64,000 nt of DNA. Source: Cephalopachus bancanus (lineage: Eukaryota > Chordata > Mammalia > Primates > Tarsiidae). The position numbers and the translations under genes are program-made. Below the pieces are notes generated by a model. That model ran no database searches. It was not told the origin of the DNA and was given only the letters and a program-made list of their open reading frames with translations. Numbering within the stretch: position 1 is the first letter of the stretch; every line of letters starts with the position of its first letter. The stretch covers positions 7,626,001-7,690,000 of the forward strand of contig JAPVLO010000153.1 in assembly GCA_027257055.1 (NCBI GenBank), read 5' to 3'. Of the stretch, positions 58,751 through 64,000 are shown piece by piece.

Positions 58751-59649
58751 TTGCCATCTCTGAGTAAATCTCATACAACTTCAAGGTCAATAATAGAATG
58801 AATGACTCGGAGGCACTTAGCATTTGTCCAGGATTATAGTGTCCCTAGTCATCAACTTGTTTTTATAGATTAAATAAAAGGTGTTTTATGTTTGTCATCC
58901 TGTGATCTGAAGTAATGGGAGGGCAAGAGGTACAAAAGGTGACTATGTCTGTCCTGTTTCTTGCCACGTGCTAACTTCAAGGGACACTCCCCTTTCTGTT
59001 ACGCTTCACTGGAGATGAAAAAGAGAACCGACTTTGAAATGAACAGAGCAATTCAAGTCATTACTTGGCTGCTGAGACACCGGTGGTACAATTTGCTCAA
59101 CTTTTTTGAACTCGGACTAACTGACCTTACAACGGAGCAGAAGCAAAGCTACACAGAATGGGCTGAATCTTGATCCCTGCTACTTTCTGCTGTCCCATTT
59201 CACATCCTCTATGTCTCTTATCATGCAATTTCAAGGTATCAGATATTTTGAAAACTAGTGAGAATTTGAGGGGAGATTTTGATGAAATTCTGTGATCAAG
59301 GCTCAAACCAATCCATTAGTAATTCTCTCTGGTTCATCTGTCACTTACACATTGTGGTGTCACATACAGGTGATATTCTCAAATAGGAGAGGAATCATTC
59401 ACATTTGAGTATAGAGTGAGAGAAGAACCAGAAGCCCCAGGAAGACCTTGGGTGGAACAATGATATAAAAGCATAGTGATTCAACATGACTGCAGTGCTT
59501 AACAGGCAGCATAGACCTTTATAACATTCAAATTTAGGTTTCCAAGTGAAAATATATACAGTTAAATATGACCAGAAGGCATCTCAGAATTGTTGGCCTG
59601 TAAGAATGAGGAAGTAAGGGATATAAACTGTACGTTGCCTTCTATTAGG
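58751..59649. other. Non-coding DNA
   Basis: Includes a 70-codon plus-strand frame at 58961-59173 with no recognised similarity. I see no support for a gene. Confidence 0.4.
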
Positions 59650-60132
59650 TATTTCCATTTCCTAGGGCTGCCATAACAAAGTCTTAAAAACTATATGACT
59701 TGAAACAAGAAATATTTATTGTCTGGAAGTTTGGGAAGTTAGAAGTTCAAAATCAATGTGTCATCAGTGTCATGATCTCTAGGATGGTTTTAGGGGAGGA
59801 ATCCCCCTTGACTTCTAGCTTTTGGTATTTTCCAGCAATCTTTCATGACCCTTGGCTTGTAGATACATCACATGGTTCCAATCACATGGCTCCAATCACA
59901 GGGCTCATCTTCCCACTCTCTTCACATCTTCTTCCTCTGCACATGTCTATTTATAGTCTGAACTGTTTCTTTTTATAAGAACGATGGTCATATTAGATTA
60001 AGGCCCACACTAATGACCTCACTTTAACTTGATTACCTCTGTAAAGACTCTTTTCAAATGAGGTCACATTTTGATGTAATAAGAGTTAAGATTTCAACAT
60101 ATCTTTTATGCGGGACATAATTCCACCCATAG
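59650..60132 (-). repeat. MLT1-like LTR
   Basis: The complement of an MLT1 LTR: TTTCCTAGGGCTGCCATAAC, AAGAAATATTTATTGTCTGG, ATTAAGGCCCACACTAATGA, CCTCACTTTAACTTGATTAC and GATTTCAACATAT. It is a diverged relative of the copy at 22899. Confidence 0.78.
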
Positions 60133-61058
60133 GTTTAACTGCAAGTCATTGGCAGCTTTTTAACTTAGGTTGCCCAATCAGAGAGGAAAATAGGTTGGGG
60201 TTGTCAGTTTCAATAAATAAACATATAAGAGGCCCAGTTAAATTTGAGTTTCAGATAAACAATAATTTTAGTATACATCACAAATACAGCATGGGGCATA
60301 CTTATGTTTAAAAAAATGTTTATTGTTTATCTGAATCCTGATAACTGGGTGTCCTCTATTTTATCTGGCAATCCTAAAACAGGCCCTGCAGATCCTCCCT
60401 TTTTCTGGTAGCATCTAGGTGTTCCACTTGACTAAGATACCAGAAGCAAATAATACTGCAAAGAACCCTGCGCTAGGAGTTTTGAGCCTTGGATTTCAGC
60501 ACCCAGTGTGCTATAGATATTTGATTTGACCAAAGCACTTACTGTCCCTAAGACTCAGTTTCTTCATCAGTTATAATAAAAACAAGGATGTCTTTCTAAC
60601 CTCTGTTAATTATTGTTGTGATGCTCAAACAAGATAAATAAAATAAAAATACTTCCAAAATAGTCGTGTTATCATAACAGAAAGCTGTACCTTGTATAGT
60701 TTCAAAAGTAGGAGCTTGAAGTTTCCCTTATCTTTTGCTCTGAAAGTCAGTCCCACAGACCTGCAGATTGCATGTGGTCGCGTGTATCCCTTACCTTTTT
60801 TAAATTAATGATCTCCTTCTGGAACCATATCTGTGGATTCAATGCTTCACAGTAAAAGACTAAAGAACTAGAATGAGAAATGCCGGTCATAAAAGTGACC
60901 CCCTGAGTTGAAGACCAGGATATTTTGCTTTCATACTTTTTCCCTGAAACATAAAAGCGTTTTTCCATCAACACTTTAATACATCTTTTTCTCTGGAGAT
61001 GGAATTAGTGTTTGTGCACCAGGTGGTGAGAAATCATTTTTTAAATTCGGAGAAAAGT

Positions 61059-61060
<2 letters not shown>
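60133..61060. other. Non-coding DNA with a MIR piece
   Basis: 60475-60660 resembles MIR in complement (AGACTCAGTTTCTTCATCAG, ATTGTTGTGATGCTCAAAC). No gene recognised in the rest. Confidence 0.5.

Positions 61061-61114
<54 letters not shown>
61061..61114. repeat. CA microsatellite
   Basis: A nearly pure (CA)n run with one CATA interruption near its start. Confidence 0.98.
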
Positions 61115-61116
<2 letters not shown>

Positions 61117-62520
61117 GGGGAGAAGAAAAGGGACCCTGGAATGCTGAGTACTGAAATCACAGTCTTTATTAACAATACACAACTAATTCTGGAGAAAATT
61201 TTCCAATAAGAACTGTTATAATTACCCACACTTGCTAAATAAACACTCAACGTGGTTGTTATCAAAATGAAAATCCATCATTTCTATTTTGACTCTGAGG
61301 GCCCATAATTAAGTAGGCTTGGTAGCTGTTTTAAATTCACACACCTAGGGAAGAAAATTATATGCTTTATCCAGTAGGAGATCATGATTTGTATTTTAAA
61401 TTCTGTCTCTAAGGGATTTCTTACCAGAAGGTGAAAGCATTTCTTCACTTGTTTAAAGCAAAGCATTCTTTTCAGAGCTTTCTAAAAGTACCATGATTTA
61501 ACAGTGAATTTTAGTAGATTTCTACAGTTTATTTAGCATTTCCAGATATTTATCATTTTAATTACGCTCCTCAAATGTGCATCAATGTTGTATCATTGCT
61601 TCAGTTGGATATTTAAGTGGGTTATGTCAAATGTCAAATGTTAAATCATTTAATTTTATTTGTTTTTACAAAACACCTATTTTACCACTATGATTTGCTT
61701 TCTGCGTGACCACTGCATACAACTACCAATGCATGTAGGTTATATCTCTACTTGTAGATTGTGCCAAGAACAAATCCTGTGAAATTAATTGTTAAGAGCA
61801 GCATTAAAATATTTATGTTGACTAGACGAGGCTAACATTTCTTGTCTTAACTGGAACTTTTATGTCTAATTAAGATTTTCCTTTTTAATCTTCCTGTGCT
61901 TAATTTAGAATATGGTCATAAGATGGTAGTGTTTTATGATACTGATTTTATAATAAACAGTGGCTGCTTTTTTTCCCCAAGCTACATGTCACTGTTGTGA
62001 AGCACAGCTAAAGATATGAGGAGTCTGTCTGTCTTGCTGAAAACAGTTGCGATTGGGAAAAAATAGGCCCGTCCACGTTTGGCTATCTTGCAATGGACAT
62101 GGAGGTCCCTGGCAGAGGGAATGTCTGAAAGGATGTGGTGACATCTGCCAAACAGATCCCCTATGTGAACAAAACTACTGCTAGGCCTGACCAATTTCCA
62201 TCATCTGAGAATGTCAAGTATCATGTCCACAAACCACGGGTTCTCAAACATTGATAAGTGGATGCTGTAGATGACCTTGAGCTGTCCTATACAGTAGCCT
62301 GAATTTGAATATTTTGGGGCACTACCTAGAGGCTTTTCAGGTTTAGAGAGCCATTTTTGTTTGTTTGTTTAGTTTGTTTTTTAGGTTTGCAAGTCTTTTG
62401 ACAGATGACTGTGTATTGGGGCCACAACATGAGTAAGTTTTAAAACTAAACAGAGACTGGTTAATACTAGAAGATTATATCCCATTCCTAGAAATAAATT
62501 ATTACTTACTATTTTTCCTT
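61115..62520. other. Repeat-poor non-coding DNA
   Basis: About 1.4 kb with no recognised interspersed repeat. 61480-61960 is AT-rich but complex, with several TAAT-type motifs (TTAATTACG, GTCTAATTAAG), and is a candidate conserved non-coding element. The minus-strand frame at 61982-62194 has no known motif. Confidence 0.4.
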
Positions 62521-63340
62521 TGCCATACTTCCCTTTATTAACTGTCTCCTAACTTTGTTAAGCAAACTTTACACAGCACTTTCGCATTCGTTAGCTCAAG
62601 CTTCTTATGCCCATTTTTACAACTATTGAATATGTATCTCAAAGAAATGGGGTGACTTTCTCAGAGTCCCACAATGAGTAAGAACCCCAACCAGACACCC
62701 ACCCGGATACTTTGACACTTAGCCCAGCTTCACATCAAAGTTGCCTTCTTCTCCTTTCTGCTGTGAATTTGTAGGTGATTAAGGAAACTATATTTGAGGA
62801 ATGAAAAATCTTTATGAATTCCAAATGCCAAGTTACAGTTTGTTGATTTTAAAATTCAAATAAGTTTTTCTCCCTAAATTACCATTGAATCATTATTCAT
62901 TCATTGAAAACTATTTATGAGAGCCAATCATTATGGTGGGTGATGGGACCAATTGATGATCAATCCTGAAATAATACATACATGTCCCCACCCTCATGGA
63001 AACTACAATCTGTGAAAGGACACAGCTAAGCAAATAACCACAATATTGCATGATGAATGATTATATAAGAGAAGCATAGGGCACTATTAAAAGGTTGTGG
63101 AAGAACTTCAGGTCATTTCCAACTCAGGTGACATTTATAGAACATTTACTGTATGCCAGTATCATTTTATGTAATACCCAGGCTTACTTAGTCTAGTCGA
63201 AGACGAGAAACATGAGACTCTGAGAGATTAACTATCCTTGCAAGTCACAAAAAAAAAAAGGTAGAGACCAAATTCAGCCAGGCAGTGTGGTTTAAGTCCA
63301 TACCTATTAGACTTCCACCTAGGTCAATTATAACCTTCTC
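62521..63340. repeat. MIR and L2 fragments
   Basis: 62560-62735 resembles MIR on the plus strand (CTCAGAGTCCCACAATGAGT). 62890-63090 resembles L2 in complement (TTATTCATTCATTGAAAACT, TGTCCCCACCCTCATGGAAA). 63125-63300 resembles MIR on the plus strand (ATTTATAGAACATTTACTGT, GAGACTCTGAGAGATTAACT). Confidence 0.6.
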
Positions 63341-64000
63341 AATGAAAAGATTAAGATGATTTGTTACTAAAGTAATTGAGGATTTTGTCCAGTGGCACAG
63401 AAAAAGATTGATTGGCTAGAATTAAAATCTATTATAACTTTTGAGCAAATTATTTCATAAAACTGAAATCAATCCTATAAGAAACTTAACAAAGTATGTC
63501 CAGGGCACAAAATTACTTTAATGTTATAATTGGTTAACCAGTTGAATCAAAAGATTTGGTTGCTATGTTCATCTCTGTTGTACTGAAGCAGGGTTTTTAT
63601 CTTCTATATATCAATCAGGAGGGTGGAAATTACCAAATGGTTCATTATGACCACAGAGTATTTAACAGATGTAGCCTCTGTGTCTTGTTACTTAAGAAAC
63701 ATCTAAGCTTCAACCATCTTAAAATTTCCCCTTTAGCAGACTGGCCTAGTGCCAAGCTTGTAATGACACACAGAATGATATGTTTCCTCATTTATTTCGA
63801 GCCTCTCTTGAGTTTCATTTTTCACTGTCTTTTTTTTTTCTTTTTAAACTTCCATCTGGACACAATTAACAAAATTCCAGTTCACATTGATTGTAATGCT
63901 TTATATCAGATATTTTCATATATTCTTTGGTAGTCTATGTTTTTTCTTCTGGACATTAGTTAGGAATCTGAAATGTTGCTAGCAATTGAGAGTTAAAAGA
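63341..64000. other. Non-coding DNA to window end
   Basis: AT-rich sequence without a recognised repeat. A 125-codon plus-strand frame at 63556-63933 is the longest here. It is hydrophobic and T-rich with no known motif, so probably chance. Confidence 0.4.

Noticed and set aside
58961..59173. 70-codon frame beginning MPRANFKGHS as a small gene
   Set aside because: No known family, no Kozak-like start or splice sites that convinced me, and it lies in unremarkable DNA.
63556..63933. 125-codon hydrophobic frame near the window end
   Set aside because: T-rich composition yields long hydrophobic frames by chance; no signal, repeat or domain pattern.

Overview
This window is nuclear DNA from a primate and contains no recognisable host protein-coding exon. 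The primate call rests on several dimeric, A-tailed Alu elements. The younger ones share a derived consensus (for example CTCAGCCTGTAAT, AGACCTCATCTCTACAATAAATC and a GACTCCAACTC end) that I do not recognise from anthropoids or from lemurs and lorises. They look like AluJ derivatives, so a tarsier is my best guess; this is an inference. The DNA is AT-rich, intergenic or intronic, and built from layers of mobile elements of different ages.

Layout. 1-355: a young Alu. About 525-3715 and 3735-6750: two abutting L1 pieces, both on the minus strand; the first is internally deleted, the second keeps ORF1 and a 5'UTR but has no 3' half. 7466-8500: an L1 3' end on the plus strand with an Alu inside it. 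10500-13070: an LTR fragment, two Tigger-type DNA transposons and a local duplication. 14870-15800: an ancient L1M piece. 18200-18480: a MIR holding a tail-less Alu fragment. 21145-21435: a young Alu. 22899-23293: an MLT1A-like LTR. 26341-27109: an L1 3' end. 28624-29015: an MST-type LTR. 32493-32772: a hAT element holding a tiny retrocopy. 33463-43080: an L1 3' fragment split by a 9.3 kb endogenous retrovirus. 48950-49246: another young Alu. 50585-51200: a mariner remnant. 52375-60132: MLT1 LTRs, an old Alu and an L1 3' end with a repeated 3'UTR. Old MIR and L2 pieces fill much of the rest.

The main object is the provirus at 33529-42859. It is a class I (gamma-like) element with paired 386/387 bp LTRs, a 5 bp target duplication (ATACA), a primer site fitting tRNA-His, and gag, pro, pol and env in order. 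Gag has a PPPY late motif, a major homology region and two CCHC fingers. Gag and protease lie in one frame separated by a single UGA. RT keeps YVDD, and RNase H and integrase catalytic motifs are visible. All these genes are broken by stops and frameshifts. The longest surviving Env reading frame (41316-42071) covers the end of SU and a complete transmembrane subunit. By hand count the LTRs differ at about 18 of 386 sites, which suggests an insertion of very roughly ten million years at an assumed primate-like neutral rate. The provirus cannot code for a complete set of proteins as it stands.

No tRNA, rRNA, CRISPR, operon or other prokaryotic feature is present. Family names for repeats come from recognition by eye and need a repeat-library search. 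Boundaries of old repeats are approximate unless a target-site duplication is quoted.
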